The notes below the pieces were generated by a model. The model was given only the letters and a program-made list of their open reading frames with translations, was not told where the DNA came from and did no database searches. The position numbers and the translations under genes are program-made. Shown here one piece after another: positions 6,503 through 15,485 of a DNA stretch of 20,558 nt. The stretch is taken from contig JAOZTQ010000008.1 of NCBI GenBank assembly GCA_029939085.1, positions 1 to 20,558 of the forward strand, in the 5' to 3' direction. Numbering within the stretch: position 1 is the stretch's first letter; every line of letters begins with the position of its first letter. Source of the stretch: Candidatus Nanopelagicales bacterium. GTDB lineage: Bacteria; Actinomycetota; Actinomycetes; S36-B12; GCA-2699445.

Positions 6503-7495
6503 GTGACCTCATCTGCTGCTTCCGGCTCTTCGCGGATCACCGATCCCGAAGAGACCGTGGCACGGGCGCTACAGGGGGATCGACGTAGTCAAGCTCGCCT
6601 GATCTCTGCCGTTGAGGAACGTTCTGAGGCAGCGGAGGCCATCGGTCGTAGGCTTGCTCCGCTCGCAGGATCGGCACATATCGTCGGCATTACCGGTGCT
6701 CCCGGGGTTGGTAAATCAACTACGACATCTGCCTTGGTCGGACTGTGGCGAAAACAAGGTCTTCGGGTCGCGGTGGTAGCGATTGATCCATCATCACCCT
6801 TCACGGGTGGGGCGCTGCTAGGTGACCGGGTACGTATGACCGAACACAGCACAGATCGCGATGTGTTTATCCGGTCTATGGCGGCTCGCGGTCAGCTGGG
6901 CGGCTTATCTGCGGCTACGCCTGGTGCGATTCGAGTACTTGATGCGTGTGGCTTCGATGTCGTGGTGGTGGAAACCGTAGGCGTTGGTCAGAACGAAGTT
7001 GATGTTGTTCGCTTTGCTGACACCGTGCTGATTCTGATGGCCCCAGGTATGGGAGATCGAATCCAGGCCAATAAGGCGGGTTTGCTGGAGATTGGTGACG
7101 TCATCGCGGTCAATAAGTCTGATCGACCGGGTGCGAGCGCTGCCCGCCGGGAACTTCGAGCCATGATCAGTGCCAAACCGGTGGCACCGGGAGATTGGCG
7201 ACCACCGGTGCTGGGAATCTCTGCGACCGATGGCAAGGGCCTGTCCGAGTTGGTTGACGCGATAGCTGAGCATTACACCGCTACGGCAGCGTCGGGACAG
7301 TTGGCAAGTCGCCGCGCTGCCCGCGCCGCCGCGGAAGTCTCGTCCTTGGCTGAGGAAGCCTTCATGGGGCGAATCGACGCGAATAGCGAGAAACTGAAAG
7401 AGTTGGCAACGCGAGTCACTGGCGGGGAACTGGATCCTTACACGGCGGCTCACACGTTACTGACGGAAATCGGCTTAGAGCGGGAGATGCGATGA
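6503..7495 (+). CDS. meaB: MeaB-type G-protein chaperone of B12-dependent acyl-CoA mutase
   Basis: MeaB (ArgK/MMAA family) is a GTPase that gates adenosylcobalamin delivery to methylmalonyl-CoA mutase and its relatives and protects them from inactivation. From GTG 6503 the protein is 330 residues, close to the Methylorubrum enzyme. Seen are the P-loop GAPGVGKST (65-73), the AIDPSSPFTGGALLGDR segment (93-109), ETVGVGQNE (157-165) and the guanine-specificity motif NKSD (204-207). The frame is open further upstream inside the thiolase gene, but GTG 6503, five bases after the thiolase stop, gives the family length. Its ribosome-binding site is weak, so reinitiation after the thiolase is likely. 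The last four bases overlap the next gene (ATGA). No mutase gene lies in the window, so its client is encoded elsewhere. Confidence 0.94.
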   Translation: MTSSAASGSSRITDPEETVARALQGDRRSQARLISAVEERSEAAEAIGRRLAPLAGSAHIVGITGAPGVGKSTTTSALVGLWRKQGLRVAVVAIDPSSPFTGGALLGDRVRMTEHSTDRDVFIRSMAARGQLGGLSAATPGAIRVLDACGFDVVVVETVGVGQNEVDVVRFADTVLILMAPGMGDRIQANKAGLLEIGDVIAVNKSDRPGASAARRELRAMISAKPVAPGDWRPPVLGISATDGKGLSELVDAIAEHYTATAASGQLASRRAARAAAEVSSLAEEAFMGRIDANSEKLKELATRVTGGELDPYTAAHTLLTEIGLEREMR

Positions 7496-8877
7496 CTGAA
7501 CCCACCCCACCACCGGATGAGCAGTCCGACGGTTTCCCGAACCCGTCGGCCAATGACGGACCAGACCTAGCGCCGGATGAGAGCATCACCGAGGTTGTCG
7601 AAACTAGTCAGCAGCATCCCACGGAGGTCATAGAACCGCAGGCTGCTGCGGCTGATCACACCACTACAGCGGCGACGACCGTTCAGCCCCCGGTTATGAC
7701 GACACCAGCCTATGGCGCTGTGACTACTGACCCCTCGATTCCGACAGTGACACCCGGTTCTGTTTTCACGACAGTTCGTGCTCGATGGTTGCTGCTGTTC
7801 GCTTTGGGTGGGTACCTGGTAATCGCTGGTGTGGGTGTAGTTCTGGAAGCTCTGACTCCCGGTAATGCGTTGCCCGACGAGCTGTTCCTTGCGCTGTTCT
7901 ATTTGCCGCTGGTGCTGTGGGCGTTCTTCCTACAGTGGCGAAATAAGGTCCAGTTAGCTCGGTTCTTCAAGATCCCCCGAATCGGAACGTACTGGTGGGT
8001 TGTCCTAGGTATGGTTCCGGTTTTGCTGGTGTTCTCATTGGGTGCCAGCGTCATAACCGCCGCTGTTGCACCGGGCTATGTTGAAGGCGCCCAAATCAAC
8101 TCCGGCTCCAACGTTGTGGTGCTGCTCATCACGATTGCTGTGATCCCGCCGGTTGTGGAAGAACTCATTTTCCGAGGAATACTTCTCGAGCGCTGGGCGG
8201 TCAAATGGCGTTTGGGCACAGCACTCATCGTGCAGGCGATTCTATTCGGAATTCTGCACGTGGATCCCATCGGTGCGAGCGTCTTCGGGCTCGTCATGGG
8301 TTTGATGTATTTGAGATGTCGATCCCTCTGGGTCCCCATCGTGATGCATGCCCTCAACAACGGCCTAGTTGTGTTGGTAGTGGTTATTGTCGGCGATGCG
8401 GCGCAACAGCCCGCCACACCAAGTGACGCTGTCGAGGCCGGAGGGCAGCTGCTCGCCGGATTGTTCTTGATGGCCATAGCCGCACCATTCCTCGTGCTGT
8501 TCATTAAACGGAACTGGCCAGGTCCGGACTCTTTGACGACATACGAAGAGGCCGAGTTGGGTCCCAAAGCGTTACCCCCTCGTCGACTCGGCAAAGTGCG
8601 TATCTCCGGTGTGGAATACCGCGCTTCGGTTACCGATCAAGGCGTCGTCGTCAGTCGAGATCGCGCAGCGAAACAGCCGCTATGGCGAATCCCGTATGCG
8701 GATATCTCCTATTTCGCGGTCACTCCAGACTGGCGCCACCTATTACTCATGGGCGGCGGTGGACAACTCCAGTTGGAGTTCACCGCTGGCGGCGACCGGC
8801 TCCGCTACCGGACAATGCACGCGGTCGCCCAGCGCGTAACGGCCGCTTCTGGTGTGCAAGCGGCGTGGTGGCGTTAG
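7492..8877 (+). CDS. CPBP-family intramembrane glutamic endopeptidase with N- and C-terminal extensions
   Basis: This is a multi-pass membrane protease of the CAAX/bacteriocin-processing (CPBP) family. Residues 1-95 are Pro/Thr/Ala-rich and probably disordered and cytoplasmic. Hydrophobic helices run from about 98 to 338. The active-site set is complete: EExxxR (Glu223, Glu224, Arg228 in VVEELIFRG), FxxxH (Phe252, His256) and HxxxN (His286, Asn290). A soluble tail of about 100 residues (362-461) is rich in beta-strand-like sequence, with alternating hydrophobics and WRIPYADISYF; it may be a PH-like domain, but that is a guess. The ATG overlaps the meaB stop (ATGA) with GGGAG five bases upstream, implying coupling. 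Substrates of bacterial CPBP proteins are mostly unknown and nothing here names one. The link to meaB may be only transcriptional. Confidence 0.88.
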   Translation: MTEPTPPPDEQSDGFPNPSANDGPDLAPDESITEVVETSQQHPTEVIEPQAAAADHTTTAATTVQPPVMTTPAYGAVTTDPSIPTVTPGSVFTTVRARWLLLFALGGYLVIAGVGVVLEALTPGNALPDELFLALFYLPLVLWAFFLQWRNKVQLARFFKIPRIGTYWWVVLGMVPVLLVFSLGASVITAAVAPGYVEGAQINSGSNVVVLLITIAVIPPVVEELIFRGILLERWAVKWRLGTALIVQAILFGILHVDPIGASVFGLVMGLMYLRCRSLWVPIVMHALNNGLVVLVVVIVGDAAQQPATPSDAVEAGGQLLAGLFLMAIAAPFLVLFIKRNWPGPDSLTTYEEAELGPKALPPRRLGKVRISGVEYRASVTDQGVVVSRDRAAKQPLWRIPYADISYFAVTPDWRHLLLMGGGGQLQLEFTAGGDRLRYRTMHAVAQRVTAASGVQAAWWR

Positions 8878-8924
8878 GCCTAAATGGACTGTCGGGCGTG
8901 ACAAGTCGACCTTGACCCGTTTGC

Positions 8925-8930
8925 AACAAT
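8925..8930 (+). promoter_or_regulatory. Candidate leaderless -10 box (AACAAT) of the thioredoxin-like gene
   Basis: AACAAT lies at -12 to -7 of ATG 8937 and matches TATAAT at four of six bases. There is no Shine-Dalgarno between it and the start. It suggests a promoter separate from the thiolase-meaB unit. Confidence 0.35.
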
Positions 8931-8936
8931 GGGCGA

Positions 8937-9851
8937 ATGAGCGAATCTATGTCCTTGCGGGGTGCGGTCGATCTCGGTGCCCTGGCTGCCCAACGTGAAG
9001 CAGTAGCGAAAGCCGCTGATGCGCCGGGTGGTGTCGTAATCGACGTCACCGAAGCCACCTTCCAAACTGATGTCATCGACAAGTCGATGACCGTACCGGT
9101 GATCATCGACATGTGGGCGGACTGGTGCGAACCGTGTAAGACGCTGTCCCCGATCTTGGAGAAACTGGCCGCCGAGTATGCCGGGCAATGGGTGCTCGCG
9201 AAGATCGATGTTGAGGCCGAACAGCGAATTGGCGCAGCCTTCCAGGTTCAGTCGATCCCATCGGTATTTGCTGTCATCAAGGGTCAACCATTGCCGCTGT
9301 TCCAAGGTGCAGTCCCAGAAGAACAAGCGCGGCAGTATTTGGATGCAGTTCTTGCCGAAGCTGCAAAAGCGGGTGTGACTGGCACCGTCGCGGCGGACCC
9401 TGAGACCGAGGTCGCAGCGGAACCGGAGCCAGATCCCATCGATCCTGATCTCGAGGCTGCCTATCAAGCCATGGAATCCTCAGATTGGGCTACCGCAGCC
9501 CAATCATTCGAAGCCGTGCTGCAGCGAGATCCGGCAGATGCGGTAGCGAAAGCGGGTCTAGCTAGTGCGGAGCTGTACGAGCGAGTGGGTACGACTGATG
9601 CTGCAGCAGCGTTAGCGGCCGCGAACGAGAATCCGACTGATGTCGTTGCGGTGATGTTGGCCTCTGACGTACTGGCAGCCGGAGGAGATTTTCCCGCTGC
9701 ATTCGCCCGCCTCATCGATGGAGTCCGGGTCACGACCGGAGATGACCGAGCGAAACTGCGCGAGCGGTTACTTGAGTTGTTTGAAGTTGTCGGACCAGAT
9801 GACCCTAGCGTTGCTCGGGCCCGTTCTGATCTGGCGAATGCCCTGTTCTAG
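8937..9851 (+). CDS. Thioredoxin-domain / TPR co-chaperone (CnoX/YbbN-like)
   Basis: The 304-residue protein has an N-terminal thioredoxin fold (about 33-140) with the active site WADWCEPCK (Cys64, Cys67) and the cis-proline loop SIPS (Pro108). An acidic, Pro-rich linker (about 150-172) leads to a helical TPR-like region (about 173-304). This is the layout of CnoX/YbbN holdases, which protect proteins from oxidative aggregation and hand them to GroEL or DnaK. E. coli CnoX lacks the CXXC pair; here both cysteines remain, so redox activity is expected. The CEPC sequence replaces the usual CGPC. It follows the CPBP gene after 59 bases and ends 19 bases from the convergent reductase gene. ATG 8949 is an alternative start. 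Fold and family are secure; partners are inferred. Confidence 0.9.
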   Translation: MSESMSLRGAVDLGALAAQREAVAKAADAPGGVVIDVTEATFQTDVIDKSMTVPVIIDMWADWCEPCKTLSPILEKLAAEYAGQWVLAKIDVEAEQRIGAAFQVQSIPSVFAVIKGQPLPLFQGAVPEEQARQYLDAVLAEAAKAGVTGTVAADPETEVAAEPEPDPIDPDLEAAYQAMESSDWATAAQSFEAVLQRDPADAVAKAGLASAELYERVGTTDAAAALAAANENPTDVVAVMLASDVLAAGGDFPAAFARLIDGVRVTTGDDRAKLRERLLELFEVVGPDDPSVARARSDLANALF

Positions 9852-9870
9852 AGACCGATAGTTGGTTCCG

Positions 9871-10455
9871 TCAGGGATAGGGGTCAACGGCACGTTTCGC
9901 CGCCAAAGCTTGCGCCCACCAATCAAGTTCCACTAGGAGCGATGAGGCCACTGTCTCGACCGGCTCAAGTTCGACCGGAGGTCCGTCCGGTGGGAAGTGG
10001 GTGGCCACTGCAGTGATTGAGATGGAATCTCGCATCGTAGCGATACCCAAACCGGAGAGTATGGGTCGAAGTTGCTCAGCTGCGCGCATACCACCCCAAA
10101 CGCCACCGTAAGACACAACGACCGCAGCCTTACCGTTCCATTCGGCGTAACAGGAATCGAGCGCATGTTTCAGCGATGCCGGGAAACTGTGGTTGTACTC
10201 CGGAGTTACGAAGGCGAAAGCATCTGCGGCACCAACTCGATCTGCGAATGCCTGGACACCTGGACTGTACTTTCCACTTCGAGGGTGGTCCTGGGACTGA
10301 ACCGGATCGAGGTCCATATCCGCCAGTTTGATCAGATCGATTTCAAACCGCGGATTTTGTTGCACGTAGTTTGTGAACCATTTTGAAACGTTTTCACCTT
10401 GTCGCTGAACGCGAGTGCTTCCCTCGATGATCGCCAGTCGAGTCGGTTTCGCCAT
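9871..10455 (-). CDS. NADPH-dependent FMN reductase family protein
   Basis: This is a 194-residue flavodoxin-like protein. The phosphate-binding loop GSTR is at 12-15 after a short beta-strand (LAIIEGSTR). The family motif TPEYNHSFPASLKHALD is at 84-100 and SYGGVWGG at 115-122, where the isoalloxazine ring sits. Relatives reduce FMN, quinones, azo dyes or chromate using NAD(P)H and are cytoplasmic; the physiological acceptor cannot be read from sequence. GGAAGGATC lies six bases before ATG 10455 and supports the start. It is divergent from the START-like gene across 172 bases and convergent with the thioredoxin-like gene with a 19-base gap and no visible terminator. Confidence 0.92.
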   Translation of the reverse strand: MAKPTRLAIIEGSTRVQRQGENVSKWFTNYVQQNPRFEIDLIKLADMDLDPVQSQDHPRSGKYSPGVQAFADRVGAADAFAFVTPEYNHSFPASLKHALDSCYAEWNGKAAVVVSYGGVWGGMRAAEQLRPILSGLGIATMRDSISITAVATHFPPDGPPVELEPVETVASSLLVELDWWAQALAAKRAVDPYP

Positions 10456-10616
10456 GGTAGATCCTTCCCTTCACGAACTTGTTGCTACCAGAAACCGGGC
10501 GCCGAAACCCATAGTTTGTAGGTTCGATCGTGGCCTGGCAGTGCCATTGTGCCGGACCAAAGGCTCCCCGGCAGGCCAGCGACGGATAGTGTCACCTAAA
10601 CTTTCGAGGCATACCT

Positions 10617-10622
10617 GGGAGG
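10617..10622 (+). promoter_or_regulatory. Ribosome binding site deciding the GTG start at 10628
   Basis: GGGAGG sits five bases before GTG 10628. The frame is open upstream to 10415, overlapping the divergent reductase gene, but this site and the domain start argue for the shorter protein. A possible -10 box TAAACT lies at 10597-10602. Confidence 0.75.
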
Positions 10623-10627
10623 TCCAA

Positions 10628-11212
10628 GTGAGCGCCGAAGAATTTCTAGATCGCGTAATGCCACATTTGGAGAAACTGAAGCGAGACAAGTTCAACCACA
10701 CGTCTTGGCGGTACGAAAGTCGTCCGACCAGCGAAGGCGTTGGACTGCGCCCTGCGACAGTCGATATTCCAGCAATGGCCACGTGCATTCTCGACGTTGA
10801 GCATTACCCAGAGAATGTGAAATATGTCGAATCCACTGAGATCATCGATCGGCAGTCTGACACCGATGTCACCTACATCCAACGGATGAGTTTGCCGGTT
10901 CTGGGCAAGATGCAGGTTCAGATCAAGCTCACCGAGGTCGACTCCAGAGACGGTTGGCGCATCATCGCCTGGAACCAGGATGATGACGGTACAGCGGGAT
11001 TGAATAAGAAGGACGGCGCTCGCACTGCCTACAACCTTGGTGCCTGGTTATTGCAGGACGATGCGGTCGCCTATGCGTTGTCGTCGGCACCCGTCAAGAA
11101 AGATGTCGGAACCCTGAAGTTCATGGCAATGACAAAGGGCGCTGACGCTATGGCGAGCGAAGCCTTGCGGCAGAACATAGATGGCATGCTGCAGTGGGCT
11201 GATCGAAGCTAG
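10628..11212 (+). CDS. START-like (SRPBCC superfamily) protein of unknown ligand
   Basis: From GTG 10628 the protein has 194 residues. It begins with a helix (SAEEFLDRVMPHLEKLKRD) followed by alternating strands. VEHYPENVKYVESTEII, YIQRMSLPVLGKMQVQIKLTE and GWRIIAWNQDD resemble the polyketide-cyclase / StAR-related (SRPBCC) fold, where HYPENVKYV-like segments mark the entry to the ligand cavity. A C-terminal helix follows. No catalytic set is recognised, and lipid or acyl ligand binding is only the fold's general habit. It is divergent from the flavin reductase and ends one base before the stop of the convergent glgB gene. The coding call is strong through the ribosome-binding site and frame; the fold assignment is by eye and moderate. 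Confidence 0.75.
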   Translation: MSAEEFLDRVMPHLEKLKRDKFNHTSWRYESRPTSEGVGLRPATVDIPAMATCILDVEHYPENVKYVESTEIIDRQSDTDVTYIQRMSLPVLGKMQVQIKLTEVDSRDGWRIIAWNQDDDGTAGLNKKDGARTAYNLGAWLLQDDAVAYALSSAPVKKDVGTLKFMAMTKGADAMASEALRQNIDGMLQWADRS

Positions 11213-11213
11213 G

Positions 11214-13391
11214 TCAGCCGTCCCAACGAAGCCACACCGTGGCTAATGGTGGTAGCACCATTTCCGCTGAAAACTCCTGGCCGTGCTGCTGGGTGGTAGT
11301 CGCCTCAACCCCACCCAGGTTCCCAACCCCGGATCCACCGTAATCGGCTGCATCGGTATTCAGGATTTCGGTCCAATTTCCGGCCCGGGGTAATCCGACG
11401 CGGTAACTGTCTCGAACTATGGGCGCCATATTGGCGATACAGGCCATGATTGATCCGTCAGATCCGAACCTAAGCCAGGAAAAAACGTTATTGACGGCGT
11501 CATTGGCATCGATCCACTCAAATCCGCCGGGGTCGTCATCGAGTTGCCACATGGCGGGGGTGTCGGTGTAGGCGCGATTCATATCGGCTACGCACTGCTG
11601 CACGCCCCGATGTTCTTCATACTCAAGTAGCCACCAGTCCAGCGATTTTTGCTCGCTCCATTCGCCTGACTGAGCGATCTCGGCGCCCATAAAGAGAAGT
11701 TGTTTACCTGGATGGGCCCACATAAAGCCGAGATAGGCTCGCTCGCCGGCAAGCTGCTGCCAGCGGTCACCAGGCATTTTTCCGACCAATGAACCTTTGC
11801 CGTACACAACCTCGTCGTGACTAATGGGCAAAATGAAGTGCTCGCTGTACGCGTAGACCATCGAAAATGTCATTTCCGAGTGGTGGTACTGCCGATAGAT
11901 CGGTTCACGTCCGATGTAGCCCAGTGAGTCGTGCATCCAGCCCATATTCCACTTGAACCCGAAACCGAGTCCGCCCAGATAGGTGGGTTGGGTTACGCCG
12001 GGCCACGACGTCGATTCCTCGGCGATGGTCACAATCCCGGGGACTCGTTTGTACACGGTGGCGTTCATTTCCTGCAGGAACTCAACCGCTTCCAAGTGTT
12101 CGCGACCGCCATGTTCGTTGGGGAGCCATTCACCGTCTTTCCTGGAGTAGTCCAGGTACAACATCGAAGCCACGGCATCGACACGAAGACCGTCGATATG
12201 GAATTCCTCAAGCCAGTACACCGCATTAGCAACGAGGAAGTTGCGGACTTCGCGACGGCCAAAGTTGAAGATGTAGGTGCCCCAGTCAAGTTGTTCTCCC
12301 CGACGAGGATCTGGGTGTTCGTACAGTGGTGTTCCATCGAACCGGCCCAAGGCCCAATCATCTTTGGGGAAATGCCCGGGCACCCAATCCATGATGATTC
12401 CGATGCCGGCGCGATGTAGGCGGTCGACTAAATGCCGGAACTGATCCGGACTTCCAAACCGGCTGGTCGGTGCGAAATACGATGTGACCTGGTAGCCCCA
12501 CGACGGCTCGTATGGGTGCTCGGTGACCGGGAGTAGTTCGACGTGGGTGAAGCCCTGATCCAAAACGTATTCGGTGAGCTCTTCCGCCAGTTGGTCATAG
12601 TCCAAGCCGCGACGCCAGGACCCCAAGTGGACTTCGTAGATGCTCATAGGCGATGCCAGCGGATCCGCCTTAGCTCGACGTGACAGCCACTCACTGTCAC
12701 CCCATTCATAGTCAGACGTGAAGACCACGGATGCGGATTGTGGCGGAACCTCGGTCGCAAATGCGACTGGGTCGGCTTTCTCTCGCCAGATGTAATCCTC
12801 ACCCAGGATGGCGAACTTGTATCGGGCACCATCTTCGACGCCCGGGATAAATAACTCCCACACCCCCGATGAGCCCAATGAGCGCATGGGGTAAGCAGCC
12901 CCGTCCCAGAAATTAAAGTCACCCACCACCCGAACTCCACGGGCCGAGGGTGCCCACACCGCGAATGAGGTCCCAGACACCGGGCCATGTTCACTGTCGT
13001 AGGTGCGGGTATGAGCGCCGAGCGCCTGCCACAGTTGCTCATGGCGCCCCTCTCCCAACAGATGAATATCGATATCGCCGAGAGTGGGCAGGTAACGGTA
13101 GGGGTCTTCCGCAGGTCTTGGACCTTCGCCATAGTCAACGGTCAGTCCGTAGTCAGGTACATCAGCCACTGGTAAGACTGCCCGCCACACGCCACGACTC
13201 TCATGTTCCATGGGGTAGTTGGTGTCACCGGAGACAACGGTTACCGACTCCGCCATCGGACGGAGTGCGCGCACAGTTACCCCGGAATCATGGGGATGGG
13301 GGCCCAAGATGGCATGGGGGTCGTGGCTGGCACCGTCGACGAGCACATCGATCATTTCGTCGCTAACGGGGAATGGAGTGGGTGACGACAT
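11214..13391 (-). CDS. glgB: 1,4-alpha-glucan branching enzyme (GH13)
   Basis: GlgB cuts alpha-1,4 chains and rejoins them as alpha-1,6 branches in glycogen or alpha-glucan. At 725 residues it has the long actinobacterial / E. coli layout: two N-terminal CBM48-type beta domains (about 1-110 and 115-230), the GH13 barrel and a C-terminal beta domain. The catalytic residues match E. coli numbering exactly: nucleophile Asp405 ([10 protein letters not shown]), acid/base Glu458 (TIAEEST) and Asp526 ([12 protein letters not shown]). AAAGG lies seven bases before ATG 13391. The gene is 65 bases downstream of glgE on the same strand, so the two are probably co-transcribed, as expected because GlgE extends the chains that GlgB branches. 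It is convergent with the START-like gene with a one-base gap. Confidence 0.97.
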   Translation of the reverse strand: MSSPTPFPVSDEMIDVLVDGASHDPHAILGPHPHDSGVTVRALRPMAESVTVVSGDTNYPMEHESRGVWRAVLPVADVPDYGLTVDYGEGPRPAEDPYRYLPTLGDIDIHLLGEGRHEQLWQALGAHTRTYDSEHGPVSGTSFAVWAPSARGVRVVGDFNFWDGAAYPMRSLGSSGVWELFIPGVEDGARYKFAILGEDYIWREKADPVAFATEVPPQSASVVFTSDYEWGDSEWLSRRAKADPLASPMSIYEVHLGSWRRGLDYDQLAEELTEYVLDQGFTHVELLPVTEHPYEPSWGYQVTSYFAPTSRFGSPDQFRHLVDRLHRAGIGIIMDWVPGHFPKDDWALGRFDGTPLYEHPDPRRGEQLDWGTYIFNFGRREVRNFLVANAVYWLEEFHIDGLRVDAVASMLYLDYSRKDGEWLPNEHGGREHLEAVEFLQEMNATVYKRVPGIVTIAEESTSWPGVTQPTYLGGLGFGFKWNMGWMHDSLGYIGREPIYRQYHHSEMTFSMVYAYSEHFILPISHDEVVYGKGSLVGKMPGDRWQQLAGERAYLGFMWAHPGKQLLFMGAEIAQSGEWSEQKSLDWWLLEYEEHRGVQQCVADMNRAYTDTPAMWQLDDDPGGFEWIDANDAVNNVFSWLRFGSDGSIMACIANMAPIVRDSYRVGLPRAGNWTEILNTDAADYGGSGVGNLGGVEATTTQQHGQEFSAEMVLPPLATVWLRWDG

Positions 13392-13407
13392 ACTTCATCC
13401 TTTCCCG

Positions 13408-13429
13408 CGACGCGGCTCGTTGCGCGTCG
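13408..13429 (-). repeat. GC-rich hairpin between glgE and glgB
   Basis: In the glgE-glgB transcript, CGACGC and GCGTCG can pair as a six-base stem around a ten-base loop, ending just ahead of the glgB ribosome-binding region. No U-tract follows, so it is not a typical terminator. It could influence processing or glgB translation. Stem seen; role inferred. Confidence 0.35.
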
Positions 13430-13456
13430 TATGGCTGATCGGCTCGATTAGCGAGC

Positions 13457-15472
13457 TCACTCTCGCACCACTGCTATATGAGCAACTTGATCATGTGGCG
13501 TGAGCTTTACGTAGAAATCGGGATGCCAGGTCCATTGACCGCCGCTGACTAGATCGGTCACCCGAATGGTGTCGTGCCACTCCAAACCCAGCGCAGGCAT
13601 ATTGAGTCGTACGGTAGTTTCCCGAGTCTCGTGGGGGTTCAAGTTCACGACGACGATTACCGTGTTTCCGTGATCCTGTTTGGAATACACGATGACATCG
13701 GCATCATCCGCGTGATGGAACTTAATGTTGCGCAATGCTTGTAGGGCGGGATTTTCACGGCGAGCGGCATTGAGCATGCCGACGTAGCCGATCAAGGTGT
13801 GGCCATGACGTTGTGCGGCGACCCAGTCCCGAGGGCGATACTGAAACTTCTCGGAATCCAAGTAGTCCTCACTACCTGGGCGAATAGCTTGATGTTCGAA
13901 GAGTTCGAAGCCGGAGTACATACCCCATGACGGCGACATTGTGGCGGCGAGAGTCGCGCGGATGGCGAATGCGGCCGGACCGCCGTGCTGGAGGAATTCC
14001 GGCAAGATGTCAGGTGTATTCACGAAGAAGTTAGGTCGCATATAGGCCGCTGCTGGACCGCTGAGTTCCTCCAGATACTCGGTCAGTTCCGGCTTATCGT
14101 TCCGCCAAGTGAAATAAGAATAGGACTGCTGGAATCCCACGGACGCAAGGGCGCGCATCATCGCTGGCCGAGTAAAGGCTTCAGCCAGGAAGATCACATC
14201 CGGATCGGTGGCATTGATCTCGCCAATCAATCGATCCCACACCCAAAGCGGTTTCGTATGCGGATTGTCTACTCGCAGAATCCGAACACCGTGAGATAAC
14301 CAGTGGCGAACAATTCTGACGATCTCGGCATACAGGCCTTCGGGGTCGTCGTCGAAGTTAAGCGGATAGATGTCCTGATACTTCTTGGGCGGATTTTCCG
14401 CGTAGGCGATGCTGCCGTCTGCTCGGGCTTGAAACCACTCCGGATGTTCGGTGACCCATGGGTGATCAGGTGCGGCTTGTAGTGCGAGATCCAAGGCTAC
14501 TGATAAGCCATTTTTGGAAGCTGTAGCGACGAAATCGTCAAAGTCAGCCATCGTGCCAAGATCAGGATGGATTGCATCATGACCGCCCTCGGCCGAGCCG
14601 ACCGCCCATGGCGATCCGGGGTCGCCCGCGGCTGCCTCGGTCGTGTTGTTCCTACCTTTGCGGTGCTGGTGGCCAATGGGGTGAATCGGTGGCAGATAGA
14701 CCACGTCGAAACCCATGCCAGCGATATCGGGTAATCGCTGAGCGGCCTGAGCCAGCGTGCCCGATTGTGGCGGGTCGGCCGACGCCCCTTCACTGCGGGG
14801 AAACATTTCATACCAAGCGCTGAAGAGGGCTCGTTGCCGTTCCACCCGTACCGGCCAGCCAGCGCTCTCGGCAACGAAGTCACGTAGGGGATTGTCGCGG
14901 AGCAGTTTGCGAAACGCCTTCGTCTCTACTGGTGCCAGTCGATCCCGACCGGATCTATCGGTGTCACGCAAGACTTTGGCGACATCTCGAAACTCTTTCT
15001 GGATAGCGGCATCGTCAGTTATTCGAACGATTCGTTCCAGTAGCAGAGCTCCCTCGGCCAATTCCAACTCTCGGTCAGAACCAACCGGGATTTTGATTCG
15101 GGCGCGATGCAACCAGGTCGCTACCGGATCGTGCCAAGCACAAATGGCGAAACTCCAGTCACCTTCTTCTTCGAAGCGAAAGTTCGCCGCCCACCGGTCA
15201 TCACCTGAGCCAACCTCATGCATCAGTACCCGGTGCTCGGCGCCGCTCGGATCTTGTAGGACGGCTTCAACCCCCAGTAGTTCGTGGCCTTCTCGGAAAA
15301 CTGTGGCAGAGAGTTCTATTTTCTCACCTTGGGCTGCTTTGACTGGACGCCTGCCCGATTCAACCGCTGGCTGAACGTCGCGAATCCCGAAGCGACCAGA
15401 CAGTGTCGGCGGAGGGACTAGTCCGCCGGGTTTACCTAATCCGAGATCAGGTGAAGTCGAGTTTTTTGGCAT
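13457..15472 (-). CDS. glgE: Alpha-1,4-glucan:maltose-1-phosphate maltosyltransferase (GH13_3)
   Basis: GlgE transfers maltosyl units from alpha-maltose-1-phosphate to growing alpha-1,4-glucan, the polymerising step of the GlgE pathway known from mycobacteria and streptomycetes. From ATG 15472 the protein is 671 residues, close to the 675 of the Streptomyces enzyme. The GH13 barrel carries nucleophile Asp402 (ILRVDNPHTKP) and acid/base Glu431 (IFLAEAFTRP), 29 residues apart as in Streptomyces Asp394/Glu423. FSAWYEMFPRS and YLPPIHPIG are family signatures. The frame is open 35 codons further upstream, but that part is Arg/Ser-rich and unlike the family. ATG 15472 has no Shine-Dalgarno but has TAGAGT at -13 to -8, suggesting a leaderless mRNA. 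glgB follows after 65 bases. The treS and maltokinase genes often found beside glgE are not in the window. Confidence 0.95.
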   Translation of the reverse strand: MPKNSTSPDLGLGKPGGLVPPPTLSGRFGIRDVQPAVESGRRPVKAAQGEKIELSATVFREGHELLGVEAVLQDPSGAEHRVLMHEVGSGDDRWAANFRFEEEGDWSFAICAWHDPVATWLHRARIKIPVGSDRELELAEGALLLERIVRITDDAAIQKEFRDVAKVLRDTDRSGRDRLAPVETKAFRKLLRDNPLRDFVAESAGWPVRVERQRALFSAWYEMFPRSEGASADPPQSGTLAQAAQRLPDIAGMGFDVVYLPPIHPIGHQHRKGRNNTTEAAAGDPGSPWAVGSAEGGHDAIHPDLGTMADFDDFVATASKNGLSVALDLALQAAPDHPWVTEHPEWFQARADGSIAYAENPPKKYQDIYPLNFDDDPEGLYAEIVRIVRHWLSHGVRILRVDNPHTKPLWVWDRLIGEINATDPDVIFLAEAFTRPAMMRALASVGFQQSYSYFTWRNDKPELTEYLEELSGPAAAYMRPNFFVNTPDILPEFLQHGGPAAFAIRATLAATMSPSWGMYSGFELFEHQAIRPGSEDYLDSEKFQYRPRDWVAAQRHGHTLIGYVGMLNAARRENPALQALRNIKFHHADDADVIVYSKQDHGNTVIVVVNLNPHETRETTVRLNMPALGLEWHDTIRVTDLVSGGQWTWHPDFYVKLTPHDQVAHIAVVRE

Positions 15473-15479
15473 CACCCGA

Positions 15480-15485
15480 ACTCTA
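15480..15485 (-). promoter_or_regulatory. Candidate leaderless -10 box (TAGAGT) of glgE-glgB
   Basis: TAGAGT lies at -13 to -8 of ATG 15472 with no ribosome-binding sequence after it. It supports the shorter GlgE start. Confidence 0.35.

Noticed and set aside
6905..7453. 182-codon minus-strand frame inside meaB
   Set aside because: Antisense shadow of meaB, whose P-loop and NKSD motifs are clear.
8880..9467. 195-codon minus-strand frame opposite the thioredoxin-like gene
   Set aside because: The opposite strand encodes WCEPC, the cis-proline loop and TPR-like helices; the antisense translation has no family features.
10415..10627. Upstream extension of the START-like gene
   Set aside because: The open frame overlaps the divergent reductase gene, and GGGAGG before GTG 10628 marks the true start.
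11931..12419. 162-codon plus-strand frame inside glgB
   Set aside because: Antisense shadow of glgB, which keeps all catalytic residues at E. coli numbering.
13451..13466. GCGAG-N6-CTCGC hairpin at the glgE stop codon
   Set aside because: Five-base stem without a U-tract; too weak to call a terminator, and glgB follows after 65 bases.
15462..15467. Run of six T on the plus strand as a terminator tail
   Set aside because: It lies inside the glgE coding region (Lys-Asn codons on the minus strand) and no stem precedes it.
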